DNA of 64,000 nt from Temnothorax longispinosus (lineage: Eukaryota; Arthropoda; Insecta; Hymenoptera; Formicidae). A program made the translations under genes and the position numbers. The notes below the pieces were generated by a model. The model saw nothing but the letters and a program-made list of their open reading frames with translations. It was not told the origin of the DNA and made no database searches. The stretch is from contig NC_092358.1 of the NCBI RefSeq assembly GCF_030848805.1, positions 15,592,469-15,656,468 on the forward strand, written 5' to 3'. Shown in pieces: positions 32,451-43,509 of this stretch (position 1 is the first letter of the stretch; each line of letters starts with the position of its first letter).

Positions 32451-34083
32451 CAGTTGTCACTGCGTCTTTGTGCCCTTGCATCATTAATTCGTCAAGGTAT
32501 TCATCACATTCTGATCCTAAACTAACTTTATTCAGAACTTTTTGATTCTTCTTTAGAGAGAACTCTATGTTTATACAGAATGGTTTTAAGTGCTTATCCT
32601 TCAAAAAATTTCGGCAGATTTCATAAAGAAACTTTACAGATTTTGGCTGCAATAAATGAATTCGCGTTTCTAATGCTTGGAAAAATGCATTAAACGCGTT
32701 GAAAAAATTTAAAATATATTTTAAAAAAAGTAAATAAGCTTTTGTCTCTACATTATCCATTATAGACAATAGATGTTCTCCAGACTGTGTTTTTTCGCTC
32801 ACAACATTTTCGTTAAGAAAATGTTTAATTGTATCCCAAGATTCCAGAAGTCTTACTACACATGCGTGGTGAGAAAGCCAGCGTGTATCAGATAATTTTA
32901 ATAATTTGCGATTTGTTTCTTGGAAACATTCGCAAAATTTACGAAAAATAGCCGTACGTTTTGGACTGCTGTTAATGTAACTAACAATTTTTTTTACAAA
33001 TTCATCGCAAAATGCGGGTATTTTTTTACATGCAGCATGCACTGCTAACGCGGAACAATGGCAAGGGCATGAAAGTGTTAATAAATGTGGACATACTTCT
33101 TCCAATTTTTTTTTGAATGATAAATGTTTCCCTGTCATGACTGACGCATTGTCGCATGACAAGGAAATAATATTTAAAAATGGTATCTGTAAATTTAACA
33201 TTTCACATTTAAATGCAGAAAACAACTTCTCCGCGCTGGAATCTTTGGCATCGATATCAATTAATTTAACTAATTGCGAGCGAATATCTAATGTCTCCGG
33301 GTCAACGTATCGAACGAGGAAAGTCATCCATTTATCATTACAAATGTCAGATGTTTCGTCTACATATATTGTAAATTTTGTGTTCTGAATCTTGTCAACG
33401 ACACGTTCCGTCTCAATTGGGGACAAAACGTTAGTAATAATGTTTTTACATTTTGTACGACCCATGCTCATGCATTGCAAAACATCAGGATCTTTTCCTT
33501 GGTATTGAAAGAATTCAAGAATTTTTTTTGCATTTTGATGAGGAATATTTATGTCAGCGATTAATGCGGCATATCTAATATCCGCTTCTTTTACACGCTC
33601 ATCAAATGTTCGCGATTCATTAGTTTGCGTATTCGAATCTTTATTGGATTTGCCTATTTCACTACAACTACTCTTACATTTGTCAATATGTGTTTTCGAT
33701 TTCGCGTAATAATTGATTTTTGAGCTACAAGCAATAGATTTATCGCAAATTAAACAATAAAATAAACTTGGATCATGTGGCACTTCGCGTAACCAACATT
33801 TATATTGCTCAATATGTAACCATGATTTACGAAATTTTGTTATTGACAAATTATTATCATCATTACTTGATGGTAAATTTTTCGCAATATTTTTTTTGTG
33901 AGACGCAGAATCCGGATGTTTTGAAATATGTGTTGCGTTGCAGGAAAAATTTTTATTGCATATACTGCAGTAATAAAGCGTATTATCGGATGGTACTTTG
34001 CGTACCCAAGATTTGTAACGATCGTCAGTAAGCCAAGCTTCTGAAAAGCTTCGCTTACGTCTTTTCGTCGGTTTGTTACACAT
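32451..34083 (-). CDS. hAT transposase, N-terminal and central part
   Basis: I place the start at 34083 (MCNKPTKRRKRSFSEAW), because the longer upstream frame is hydrophobic low-complexity sequence. Two similar zinc-finger modules follow (LYYCSICNKNF...H...H and LFYCLICDKSIAC...H), of the TTF/BED-like type in SCAND3/ZMYM6-like hAT proteins. The catalytic core shows TIYVDETSD (Asp), SLSCDNASVMTGK (Asp) and the CPCHCSALAVHAAC zinc-binding insertion, then DTRWLSHHACVVRLLESW. The frame has no internal stop up to the TTAA insertion. The whole protein would be about 760 aa. Only the insertion visibly breaks it. Confidence 0.9.
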
Positions 34084-34199
34084 CCCTTTATACAAAAAAA
34101 AAAGGAAAAAATTGCAATATATATATAAATAATAGCAAAAATAAAGTGTGTCACAGAAAGAGATCAGGACCCTGTGGTTCGTCACTCCCACGGTATTCA

Positions 34200-35228
34200 G
34201 CGACTTAATAAAACCCTCTCTTTCCGTGTGTATGTTTATTGTATGTGTATGTGTATTGTGTGTGTGTGTGAAATACTTTAATACAGTATTATTTTACGAA
34301 CTCAAGGCGACAACAAGCTAATCAACAGCAAGACGGTTACGTACGAAATGAGCGTTTCTAACTGACAAAAACAATTGAAGATCGAGACGCGGCTCATCGC
34401 GTGAGGTAGATCGGTGGGTGGGTAAAGGAGGCTGCTGATACCGGCAGTATCGAGAGGGCATTATTGGATGGCACGCAGCGGCAAGTAATCGTTTTGCATA
34501 TCAGCCGGGCGAACGGTCTGACAATTAACTATATCGGGCGCAAATTGTACTGGGCTGACATCTCCGTGTCTATACGTTTTTTATACTTCAACAAGCGGCG
34601 CTTTTATTAAATTATTTAAAAAAAAAAACTCCCAAGCTCCCCTAGCTTGACGACCAATTTCAAATTTAATTTAATTTAATTTAATTTCTGAACAAGACCA
34701 GATAGAAAGACAACTGTATCAGAAATGCCAAGAGCGAGCATTGGCACTGGAGAAAGAGCTTTATATGAAGTTTCTTATACTTCTAAATACAAAGAAGTAC
34801 ATTTAATTTCTCCATGTCTCCTCCGAAAGATAGCCCAGTTTCGCCGCACGAGCCCCACTCGTGCGGGGGGTGGCAGTTTGGAATTAAAAATTCCTGTGGT
34901 CAGGTGGACTCGAACCCGGGTCCTCGGGATTACGAGTCTGGCGCTTTACCACAAGACCACACTGCCACCCTCTTGTACCTCACATACATTATATACACAT
35001 ATTACATGTATAAATTTCAATTTTTTATACTTCAACAAGCGTGAATCATATAAAACAAAAGTAGATTGAAATTTATTCTACAAATAGCGAGAATACTTCG
35101 CCTGAGATTACGCGTCACGTGAGCGATCGGCGGCTCGGCCGCTGAGCCTCGAGCGGTAATGGGGGTATAGGAGGCGTCGCCTCGGGAATCGGCCCGAAAT
35201 GTGCAACTAAATCCCGGCTCTGATATAT
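34200..35228. other. hAT 5' region, non-coding, with pseudo-tRNA segment
   Basis: GTGTGTATGTTTATTG short repeats (34225-34270) are followed by sequence without a domain-bearing frame. The stretch about 34866-34970 is bounded by inverse GGGTGGCAGT / ACTGCCACCC and contains the tRNA-like segment. Frames at 34725-35069 and 34814-35044 lack recognisable features. Confidence 0.45.
34896..34960 (-). repeat. tRNA-like pseudogene, Thr(CGT)-like
   Basis: On the minus strand GTGGTC and GACCAC form a 6-bp acceptor-like stem. The A-box-like TGGTCTTGTGG and the B box GGTTCGAGTCC are at tRNA spacing, and CTCGTAA looks like a CGT anticodon loop. The anticodon and T stems are mispaired and the length is 65 nt, so it is a pseudogene or SINE head. 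It is bracketed by inverse GGGTGGCAG motifs. Confidence 0.5.
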
Positions 35229-35841
35229 ACATTTTCCTCCTGACGGAAGAGACTACCACTTTTTCGCAGTTTGAGAAACAATGTGTACGTTATACATTTA
35301 ATGGCAAATAAATTCAATGACAGAATAGTATAAATTATAATTTTTTTAGTGCTTAATAATATCATTGTGCTGAAATTAATTCGTTAAATAGAGATTGTCA
35401 AATAGATTCTTTTTAAATAAAAAAGCGTACATTTTGGCCAAGAGTCGATTTTTATATTTCAATTCAAATTTTAATTATATGTATTAACATGTAAAACAAT
35501 GTATATAATAATTTTTTATTAAATGATTTTTTTGATTTATTAATATGTAGGAAAATACATCGATAATTAATGTCGCGCGCCGAAATAATGTCACGCGTCG
35601 TCTGGTCGCCTCGTCAACTCGGCATTCACGAGATCCGAAATCGCATAGCTAATAGCCGAAAGAGAAGAAGAAGACAGCAGATCTGTCCATCCTCTTCTAC
35701 CGCTGACGCTCGAAGCTGGCCGAAGCCAGCCGAAGCGCTCGGGCCGCTCGGCTGCGTTGCTGAAACGTAAAGTTGGCATCTCTGCCCATCCCCACCACTG
35801 GCTGGCTGTGGCTGGCAAAAACCGCGAGTCTGGCATCCTTG
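35229..35841. repeat. hAT right terminal inverted repeat
   Basis: Inverse of 29614-30224. It ends GGCATCCTTG next to the CCACGCAA duplication. Short frames on both strands in the GC-rich outer part are mirrored in the left arm and are not genes. Confidence 0.85.
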
Positions 35842-35849
35842 CCACGCAA

Positions 35850-36397
35850 TCATATGCTGAGGAGACGTCCAGAAACGCAGCAAGAGTATACTCGCCCACA
35901 CATATGGCCGTCCTTATATCCGCGACAATCCTGGCAAGGTTATCCGCACAGGATCTCCCTCTACGGAAGCCGCTCTGCGACCGCGACGGACTAAATTTTT
36001 CCTCCCTCTCAGCCCACCAGATCAGTCTCTCGTTAATCATCTTTTCCATAAGTTTTCCAATACAGGAAGACAAAGAAATAGGACGCACCTTCTCACGACC
36101 CACTTTGTCTATAAAAATTACTTGATAATCCAACCAGTCCCTGGGGAGCACGCCCGTAGCCCACACTCTGTTGAAGATGTCCAACAAACACAACCTCGCA
36201 ACCTCAGGAAGAGCCCTGATCATCCCGTACTCCATGCCATCCAGGCCGGGGGCTGAATCTTTCTTGATCATTTCCATCGCTCTGTTGAGTTCCGCACGGG
36301 AAAAAGGAGCCTCCAAGTCCTCATCCGGACAGCTCTCACCAAACTCCGAAATGGGCTCCACGCCCACAAATGGGGGGGGGGGGCGGCAAACTATCAA
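35850..36397 (-). pseudogene. LINE-A ORF2: RT N-terminal half
   Basis: It starts after a G-run (about 36370-36381) that shifts the frame out of the endonuclease region. RT motifs: IKKDSAPGLDGMEY, LPRDWLDYQVIFIDK, VRPISLSSCIGKLMEK, QSGFRRGRSCADNL, and the first catalytic Asp in AAFLDVSSAYD. The frame then reads into the hAT terminal repeat (residues from CVAR onward are not LINE). Confidence 0.92.
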
Positions 36398-37600
36398 TGG
36401 ATGATCTGATTACTTCCTCTCTATTTTTCGTAAGCCAGGCGTTCCATTCTAAGTTCTTTCTGGCGTTCTTCATGATGCGCATGGTTTTCCAGACATACGA
36501 GGCTCGTAAATCTATCGATCTCACTACAAAACTTTCCAAAGCTGGCCTTCTTTTTGAGTTTAATGGTGCGTCTCGCCACCGCCGCAGCCCCTTTGTACCG
36601 CAGCCAATCATGGAGGCTTTTCGATTTTTTGAAGGCGATCAGGGACGTCCTTCTGTTATGTATAACCTCATCGCATTCGGCATCCCACCATCTGTGAGAC
36701 TGCTTTCTTTTGTCAGGAGCGATGACAATAGGAGCCACACCCGCCCGTCTACCCGAGGCAACCGTGACTGCGTTCTTAATAATGTCAATAAATGTGGAGT
36801 AATACGCCTCGAAATCTTCATACAGGAGCCCCCGGCACGGGGGGAGGGATGTAGTTACCTGGCTCTTGACCAACTCGCCAAAACGTCGCCAATCCGTCCT
36901 CTTCGTTGACAAGCGATTCGTGATCTTCTTGTATATCATGGGGAGGTTGTCGAAGGAGAAAGAAATGGGGAATTGATCGCTGCCCCATGCGTCTGCCAAC
37001 TGGTGATACGATATTTCTCCTACAATATGATTTGAGCCAAAGAGTAAGTCTAAGTTAGAATCACGTTGTCTCCTGGCTCCACTCCGAGAGCAAGTGTCCG
37101 TGTTAACACAGATGAGACCCTCGCTGTCCATAAGTTCATGGAGCAAGTCACCCTTTTTATCCGTGCGAGGACATTTCACGCCACGTCGTGAGCATTGAAA
37201 TCCCCGAGGAAGACAGTGTCCAGATTACTGTTACCAATAGGATTAAATATGGGCCAAAGATCGCGTCTGGCCATCGGTTCATCAGGATGTCTGTAGATAG
37301 CAACAATATTAAAATTGCGAGAGAGATTATTGGTCCTCACACAGCAACGTCGTATCCCACCGGAAGGACACCCGGGATAGGAACAACGTTGAAATCCAAA
37401 TATTTGCGGAGGAATATGGATACCCCTCCACTACCCAGTCTGTTTCTGCTACTCACAGTATTAAAGTTTGAAAAGGAGACCTGGAGGGGGTCAGAACATC
37501 TGGTTTCCGTCAAGACGACAATGTCGTACTCCAATACATGTTTGGACAGTTCTTCCTTGCAGCCGCGGAAGCCCCGACAGTTCCACAGTAGGAGCTGGAA
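36398..37600 (-). pseudogene. LINE-A ORF2: AP endonuclease
   Basis: From about 37600 the frame reads LLWNCRGFRGCKEELSK, then YDIVVLTETRCSDP (ETR box), IVAIYRHPDEP, VFLGDFNAH and DLLFGSNHI / SDQFPISF, the motifs of the APE-type endonuclease that nicks target DNA. Frameshifts are visible near 37337 (after GYDVAV) and near 37180 (loss of one G after GDFNAHDVA). The frame 36421-37179 continues with a long linker to RT. Confidence 0.88.
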
Positions 37601-38841
37601 TTATGCGGAAGGGGGAAGGGTAGGCCCCCCTAAACCGATCGTAAAAGGCTCTTTAGTCTTGTTGCTGTGTATTGCTCTTCTCTCTTCTGTATCCCGTTCT
37701 GTCCCGTTCTCTTGAGGCGAGCGCGATCGTATTGCACGCCTATTATCGTGCATCAGTGCATCAATCAAACTATCCCGCGCCGCAGGAAATCTCTGTAATA
37801 ATAGTAAGATACTATCCACTATTTCCCCAGCCGACCCTCGATCAGGGGCGGCATGAGTCTCGTCAGTCCCTCGTTGTACGACCCGCGCCCACGAAGCACC
37901 ATTCTGCGCCGAGGCAATAACAAGGCCTCTCCTGTCTCTGGGTGATGTCTTTAGCCCGGGTATTGAATTGGCCGAAATAGTTTCCAATTCCTCGCAGAGG
38001 GACATTCTTCCTTGTTATTGGGCGGGTCACTTTGCCCCGGTCATGCGACGTCCCTCCCACACGCACCGACCTCTCACGATTGCCACCCTCCCCGGGAAGC
38101 GACGGCCCGGAGACCGGCAATTCAGGCCAGGCCGTCGGGTTTGCCAACCTGTCCATTGGAATCACAGAGGCAGGAGATTCCCCCTCGATAATTCGCAAAG
38201 CTCTATGAAAAGAAACATTGTTAAAAGCCATGACCATATTAATATTTTTATTTCTTTCATGCTCAGGACATTCGCGGAACGTCGATTTGTGCTGACCACC
38301 ACAGTTATAGCAGCACACCGGTTTTTCGCAATGGCCATGGGACTTATCGCCACAAACTATGCAACGAGTTTTACTCTTGCATGCGGTCTTTATGTGGCCA
38401 AATTTAAAGCAGTTGAAACTGCCAAGTTTGAGGTACAAAGGGTCTTACTCTTAGTCCGACGCAGCTACTGAAAATCGATAAATTGCGGATCTTGTTAGAC
38501 TTAAAGATGATGATGATATTATCGGTGGGAACCAAGGACAATTTTTGGACGATCGGGTCCCATTTACGACGATACATTCTCTCCAGCTTCAGGATGTTAG
38601 ATTTATCCTGAATCACCTCCCATAATTCAGGGATTCCAACCGGCCAATCTGAAATAACTCCTTTACTAATGAACGATCGCTGTTTTACATATGCTTTAAT
38701 TTTTTGTACATGCATCTTATCTATAATGTCGAGCGCTCGGTTGGCATCGATAATATATTTATCAAATTCGGCTTCTGCGGAGAAATGGTTAATCATTTCT
38801 AAAGAGATCGGGCAAATTTGAAAATCCGCAAGGATCATCTA
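37601..38841 (-). pseudogene. LINE-A ORF1, C-terminal half with zinc knuckles
   Basis: After an in-frame TAG (38839-38841) the frame continues MILADFQICPISLEM, then switches frame near 38430 into the gag-like knuckle block (CFKFGHIKTAC, CIVCGDKSHGHC, CYNCGGQHKSTFREC). It switches again near 38000 into an Arg/Ser-rich tail ending at 37601 (GLGGPTLPPSA). Three CCHC-type knuckles are typical of I-group ORF1 nucleic-acid chaperones. Two frameshifts and a stop show decay. Confidence 0.85.
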
Positions 38842-39142
38842 CATCTTGATTTTATTCATGCTTTTTCTAGTGGTGGATTGATCCAGAGGGAGTCGGAGAA
38901 TAACTTTAGCTTTACCTGTGTGGTTGTCGTCGAATCTCACATATCGCTGTACATCAACATTATTATTTGGAGAGCACTTCCGCAGAGCAAAGTCGTAAAT
39001 ATTGTACGATTCCTTGTCAAAATAGGCGGGTCGGAAAGTCCCACATTAGTATCACGTGGCTCGTCCCTTGTGTTCGCGTGATCGCCCAGAGTTGAGGTCG
39101 TGTTCACAATATGCGCCTTATTACTATCTATATTCATATGAC
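38842..39142 (-). pseudogene. LINE-A ORF1, middle segment
   Basis: The frame SHMNIDSNKAHIV ... RFDDNHTGKAKVILRLPL is open from the TA insertion junction to the TAG at 38839. It joins in phase to the N-terminal segment (VTPPT) across the 39145-43507 element. I find no recognised domain. Confidence 0.75.
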
Positions 39143-39649
39143 TACCCAGTAAACAATTTGTCAACAAATTGTATTGACACCAAATACGCGCAAAACTTGT
39201 CGACAAATCCGGTGCGATCTGTGTCTGCAATACGCTTGTGTTTTGCTAGCAAAGCTTGTGTACATGACTTGACACCAAATTGACGCCAAATATCGAGCAA
39301 AACAGGGCAGCAAAAGTTCAACGGCAAATTTGCGCCATATTGTGAACAAGACTTGCCCACAAAAGCTCGACAGCAAATTTGTGCCAAATTGCGAGCAAAC
39401 CTTGACGAAAGAACTTGACGCCAAATTGACACCAAATACCGAGCAAAGCTTGCCAGCAATCTAATAGCAAATTGTTGACAAATTGCTATCAAAGTTTGTT
39501 GACAAAACCCGACGCCAAATTGATATCAAATATCAAACAAGATTTGAGAACAATACTTAACAGCAAATTGGCACCAAATACAGAGCAAATCTTGATGACA
39601 CAAGTTGACGCCAAATTGCAGCAAGCCTTGTTACGTAGCCATTAATAAA

Positions 39650-41300
39650 TACTAAAATATATTTTTTAAGGGAAAATTAAAAGCATTAAATTATAAAAAA
39701 CATACCTATAATTTTTTATTGATTTACAATTTTATTGATAAATTATTTTATACATATGTTAAAAGAAATCTTTATATTTATAAAACATTATAAGACATTT
39801 ATAAAATCTAACGGTGGCAATAAAATAATTAATTATATATTAATTACAGTAAATGTTATACAATGTGAATTTATAAATTTATAAAATATCTTTATGGGAA
39901 ATTTTTTTCCTCATCGTTCTTTTGGTTCTCATTGTTCTCATCACTATTCTCGCAACTTTCAGAGTTATCATTGTTGTCATTTGAATGAGCCTCGTTTGCC
40001 GGTGTGTCTGTTAATGTTAAATATATCTCTATAATTATCGTTATTCTCGAAATCAAAGTGTTCAGAGTAGAGGAGACCGGGGCTAACTCGACACTATTTT
40101 TTTAAAGGCAACTTTTAATATTTAATTAAAATTTTTAGGCAAATTCAATGATGTATATTTAAAGAGTGTTCCTTCAGGTACAAAATTGATTCAGAAAGTT
40201 TTGCTGTACGTCGCTTTGTTTTGCCGCTAGGAAAAAAAAAGTGACGCGAAGACAAATTTTCGAATTGAAAAATGCCGGGGTAAACTCGACACCCCGCAGG
40301 GGCAAACTCAACACTTTGTCTGATCGACACAATTTGATCTGGAACTTATTTTTTGCTGTCTGAAAATGAAAATACTAATTGTTTATTGTGTACTTAAAAA
40401 GTACAAAAATTCGGAATAAAGTAGCTAGAACAATTATTTAAAATAATGAGATAAAAAATTGTTGAACTTTCAATTATCTTCATTTAAACTCATGTCTGAA
40501 AAACAATTAATGCAGGTAAACTCGCGATCGGACGTGCGCATACATTTGTCACGAGCCATACGGCTGCATGACAAGCATTGTTTGTTACTGGGAGCCGACG
40601 AAACGGCGTGGTGTTGACTTTGCCCCGGACGTCGTTTTTCACTTTTGTCACTTTAAAAACATGAAAATTTTGAAAATATCCAAAAACAATTATCGGATTC
40701 ATATAGAGCATCAAATTTCCCATGAAAATCACTTACATATAGGTTTGCAAGAGTAAAGCTCGATGAAAGAGTAGAAATTTTCGAGAGATCAGAAAAATTA
40801 CTTTTCACCATCAAAAACGCTTATTTCGCGCTAAAAATTACACCATAACTTAGAATGTCATCAAATCCCGTTGATAATACCAGCACATAAAGACGCATTT
40901 ACAGTAGGAAAAACAAGTTTCTGCGATAGATTTAAATTAGCAAAAAGTCTAGTGTCAAGTTTGCCCCGATGTCGAGTTAGCCCCGGTCTCTCCTACTCAA
41001 AATGATCAGAATTATTAGAAAATTCAGAATGGTGAGGAAGTTCAGAATGATGAAAAAGTTAAGAATAATGAAAAAGTTCAGATTCTTTTTGATTATGAAG
41101 AAAATCTGGTATTACGGAATTTTGGCTTTTTTAACGGAAACATGTGCTTGCTGAATATGCAATTGATCGAATTCAATTAAAGAGTCTGTTGAATTGAGTT
41201 TTTCTACAACTTCAACATTCACTTTCTGCCATTTAACTTTTTTGGAAAACTTATGAAACGGTGTTTTTTGGCATGTTCTAAAATAAACTGCAAATAAATT
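39650..41300 (-). pseudogene. degraded coding remnant of unknown protein, split by MITE
   Basis: On the minus strand about 41280-41110 reads PFHKFSKKVKWQKVNVEVV then EFDQLHIQQAHVSVKKAK. Further on, HSEF/HSEL-like repeats run (about 41090-41000) to SNNSDHFE, and after the MITE YSEHFDFENNDNY and an Asn/Glu-rich tail (about 40070-39900). Stops and frame changes interrupt it. It may be the element's own protein or captured sequence. I do not recognise the family. Confidence 0.35.
40070..40993. mobile_element. TA-flanked element, GACCGGGGCTAACTCGAC type
   Basis: The ends GAGGAGACCGGGGCTAACTC and its inverse are flanked by TA (40068-40069 and 40994-40995). Inside the left end GGGGTAAACTCGACACC and GGGGCAAACTCAACAC repeat the terminal motif (about 40270-40315). 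An 80-codon minus frame and a 62-codon plus frame are without domains. It is related in layout to 24692, 44738, 19243 and 60947. Confidence 0.75.
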
Positions 41301-41543
41301 TAAATGTTATGTTTACATAAAATACATATATTTCGAAATATATACTATCTTTACTCTTTAAAATCATTTATTTTTTCAGATTTTCTACTGCACAATCACT
41401 ATAACAAATGTGTTAATGGAAAAAAATATTAACTAAATTAAAAAACTAACAGTACAAAATAAACTATAGGATAGAAGGCTGGCTGATTTTCGAGTTATAA
41501 AAAAATCATCAACTTAAAAAGTGAGAAAAAGTGTTCATAGGCA

Positions 41544-41985
41544 AATGGCCCTATTTTTTTCGCATTTGATTTTGGTCATAAAGTAGGTACCAAACGAAAG
41601 GTCTCGTCAATCTGATTACAGATATGTCAGTCTCAGAGCGTACTTATTTACTGTTCCAGAGATATCGGGCTCCAAAAATTCCAAAACCGGCGAAACCAGT
41701 AACGCAGAGACCATGAAAGCTATCGGTCTCCTCGAAAAGACAATAAAGATTATTCTCTCTGACCCGAGTCCCGAATCGTATATCCTACCCCGAGATTGAC
41801 ATTACCGAGAACGTTTATAACAGGCATCATCTATTGGTTTTGGAATTTTTGGAGCCCGATATCTCTGGAACGGTAAATAGGTACACTCTGAGACTGACAT
41901 ATCCGTAATCAGATTGACGAGACCTTTCGTTTGGTACCTACTTCATGACAAAAATCGAATGCGAAAAAAATGGGGCCAATCTTGT
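41544..41985. repeat. palindrome with about 145-bp arms
   Basis: TTTTTTTCGCATTTGATTTT... and TACCAAACGAAAGGTCTCGT are mirrored by ACGAGACCTTTCGTTTGGTA ... GAATGCGAAAAAAA. The spacer of about 140 bp has no frame. MITE-like, but no target duplication is visible. Confidence 0.7.
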
Positions 41986-42394
41986 TTTCACTCTTTAAAA
42001 ACAAAATCTCGTTTAATTAAACAAATTTTAAATACAGTTAACGTTTTACGTTTTGACTTTATATACTTAGTCTTCTTTAGAAACCTAATACATAAGAGAT
42101 AATACATAAAAAATAATTAAAAAATAAAAAAAAATAAAATTGCTACAAATAAAAAGGATAAAGAATAAAGCCGCATACTTTGGACTGACTTGCCAGAAAT
42201 ACGTAGCTAAGATCTACACTATGACATAGTATAGACCTTAGCCACAATTAATGTATATACGAGTTGTCAAAAAGAAAATAAAATAAGTCAAGTAATAAAA
42301 TTGTTACTATTATCTATACTGTTGTTATTATTATCATCAAACAATATTATTTATTATTTGACAGTGTAAAATTGTAATGCATATATTAAAATTA

Positions 42395-42647
42395 CATTAG
42401 GGCTAGAATATAAACCAGAGCCACAAGTATGAGAGCAATTCCAAGATCTCAAAACGAGAATTAACCAGATCTTACAGGACGGAATTAAGAAGTCTGGATT
42501 ACTGATTGAAATTAAAGTAAGAAAAGAAAAGAAAAGAAAAGAGAGGGGGGGCCTCTGCATTTGTCTACGAGATCAATTCTAGGGCTAGAATATAAACCAG
42601 AGTCACAAGAATGAGATCAATTCCAAGATCTCAAGACGAGAATTAAC
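42395..42647 (+). repeat. about 68-bp direct repeat pair
   Basis: AGGGCTAGAATATAAACCAG ... GAGAATTAACC occurs at about 42400-42470 and 42580-42647. An AAAAG run lies between. Confidence 0.8.
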
Positions 42648-42659
42648 CTTACAGCGCTC

Positions 42660-43040
42660 CTTGTACTACTACGATCAATGTCGATCTTCCAATATGGCGT
42701 CCCAAATGAGAATATCGGAAGAGCCCTGCTCGCTGGACCGGACTCCTTGCCTCAATCCTCCCTCTCGGACGCAAGCTGCCGCAGCTCTCCTTTTCCTGGC
42801 GATGAGCTCTCCTTGGGAAGTCGAATCTCGCTCGGTTGGTCTCCAAAATACGTGCCGCTTAGCTCAATCAGTTACGAAAGAAAGAAAACGTACTCTTCTC
42901 GTCCGAAGAAACGCAGCAAGAGCGGCCGTGACAAGAGCGCCTACACTGAACGAGAGCGAGGAAGGAGGTGGGGGCGCTTTGAAAGTGGCGACTCATGCGT
43001 CGCGCCATCTGAATGAAACAATCGGGCGTTTGCAAAACGC
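42660..43040. other. GC-richer segment with overlapping frames, unexplained
   Basis: Two plus-strand frames (42661-43140 and 42678-43016) overlap out of phase. Both are Arg/Ser-rich, with no domain. Base composition is more GC-rich than the flanks. It may be captured host promoter or exon sequence within the TA-flanked element. No function proposed. Confidence 0.25.
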
Positions 43041-43509
43041 GAAGGAATTCGAGCGCGTCAATTTGTTCTTAAGTTTTGTTACCAAAATTTGCTTAATATT
43101 TGGTATCAATTTGGTGTTAGGTTTAGTCAACAAACTTTAACAGCAATTTGGTGCCAATTTGTTATCAGGTAGTTGCTATAAGCTTTGCTCGGTATTTGGC
43201 GTCAATTTGTTCTCAAGCTTTGTCACCAAAATTTGCTCAATATTTGGCATTAATTTGGCGTTAGGTTTTGTCAACTAATTTTAGCGGTAATTTGATGCCA
43301 ATTTGTTATCAGGTACTACTAAGCTTTGCTCGATATTTGGTATCAATTTGGCGTCAATTGTGTACGCATGTTTTGCTACGTATTTGCTAGCAGTTTGTCG
43401 ACAACATTTAATAAAACAAATTTTGATGCAAATTTGTACCATTTCTGAAACCAAAATTTGTAGCAAGTATTTGGCATTATTTGTTCGAACAGACTTGGCT
43501 ATCTGGGTA

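Larger units (their letters stand above)
29614..35841 (-). mobile_element. hAT DNA transposon, 6228 bp, with about 600-bp terminal inverted repeats
   Basis: It is flanked by the 8-bp duplication CCACGCAA (29606-29613 and 35842-35849), the hAT hallmark. The ends begin CAAGGATGCCAGACTCGCGG. The inverted arms extend to about 30224 and 35229, far longer than the 10-30 bp usual for hAT. They contain a GC-rich outer 270 bp and an AT-rich inner part. The interior holds a hAT transposase on the minus strand, a TTAA-flanked insertion in that gene, and a pseudo-tRNA segment. The insertion is within LINE-A RT after FLDVSSAYD. Confidence 0.93.
39145..43507. mobile_element. TA-flanked element with subterminal tandem arrays, 4363 bp
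   Basis: The ends CCCAG...CTGGG are flanked by TA (39143-39144 and 43508-43509). Joining through one TA restores the LINE-A ORF1 frame (PPT then SHMN). The subterminal regions 39155-39640 and 43045-43500 are inverse arrays of short degenerate units (CAAATTGACGCCAAATA, GAGCAAAACTTG). The interior contains a MITE (40070-40993), a palindrome (41544-41985), duplicated 68-bp segments and a degraded coding remnant. No transposase is recognised. Confidence 0.7.

Noticed and set aside
34896..34960. Functional tRNA-Thr gene
   Set aside because: Anticodon and T stems are mispaired and the length is only 65 nt, so it was called a pseudo-tRNA.
35570..35770. 66-codon frame duplicated at 29685-29885
   Set aside because: Both copies lie in the inverted repeats of the hAT and mirror each other; there is no sign of coding beyond the GC-rich sequence.
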